5,874 bases of DNA from an archaeon (GTDB lineage Archaea; Asgardarchaeota; Heimdallarchaeia; Hodarchaeales; S146-22). The position numbers were made by a program, and so were the translations under genes. The stretch lies in assembly GCA_024276395.1 (NCBI GenBank), contig JAJRXH010000429.1:1-5874 (forward strand), in the 5' to 3' direction. Below, in pieces: positions 5,857 through 5,874 of the stretch (position 1 is the stretch's first letter; every line of letters starts with the position of its first letter). The notes under the pieces are model-generated. The model worked only from the letters and a program-made list of their open reading frames with translations. It was not told the origin of the DNA and made no database searches.

Positions 5857-5874
5857 TCGTTGTTTCGTGATCTC

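Overview
The window reads as prokaryotic DNA of moderate to low GC, most likely archaeal. No gene has a convincing Shine-Dalgarno site at a normal distance, one start is GTG inside a GTGA overlap, and the recognisable domains (a PD-(D/E)XK-like protein and a stand-alone von Willebrand A protein with a charged linker) are common in archaea. I cannot assign a lineage. In-frame perfect tandem repeats beside large decayed regions would fit an Asgard-type archaeal genome or a large archaeal extrachromosomal element, but that is inference only.

Layout. At the left edge (18-785, plus strand) is a 255-residue protein with an E-F-K nuclease-like motif. Near its C-terminus a 9-residue unit is encoded by four identical 27-bp copies. 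Everything else that looks coding lies on the minus strand and converges on it. From right to left: a vWA protein with an intact MIDAS, running off the right edge (4495-5874); a 460-bp gap holding a 61-bp inverted-repeat element and the coding-like tail of a broken gene that overlaps the next start; two 221-residue helical ORFs (3367-4032 and 2705-3370) joined by a 4-bp GTGA overlap; then remnants of at least two further genes (about 2084-2683 and 862-1188), broken by frameshifts and in-frame stops. The stretch 1189-2083 holds no gene I can support.

The most interesting point is the junction of the two 221-residue ORFs. The last codons of the first contain a perfect in-frame T_TTT_TTT heptamer. 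A -1 slip there joins the two into one 442-residue protein, and a bipartite hairpin starts 4 nt downstream. A second perfect heptamer (A_AAA_AAA) sits exactly where a -1 slip would repair the 2084-2683 remnant. This means either programmed frameshifting, genuine decay by one-base deletions, or systematic homopolymer undercalling in the assembly. These three can be separated by experiment.

Functionally, the minus-strand genes look like a vWA protein with large all-helical partner(s) and a broken Cys-rich partner. I do not recognise the set as a named system.
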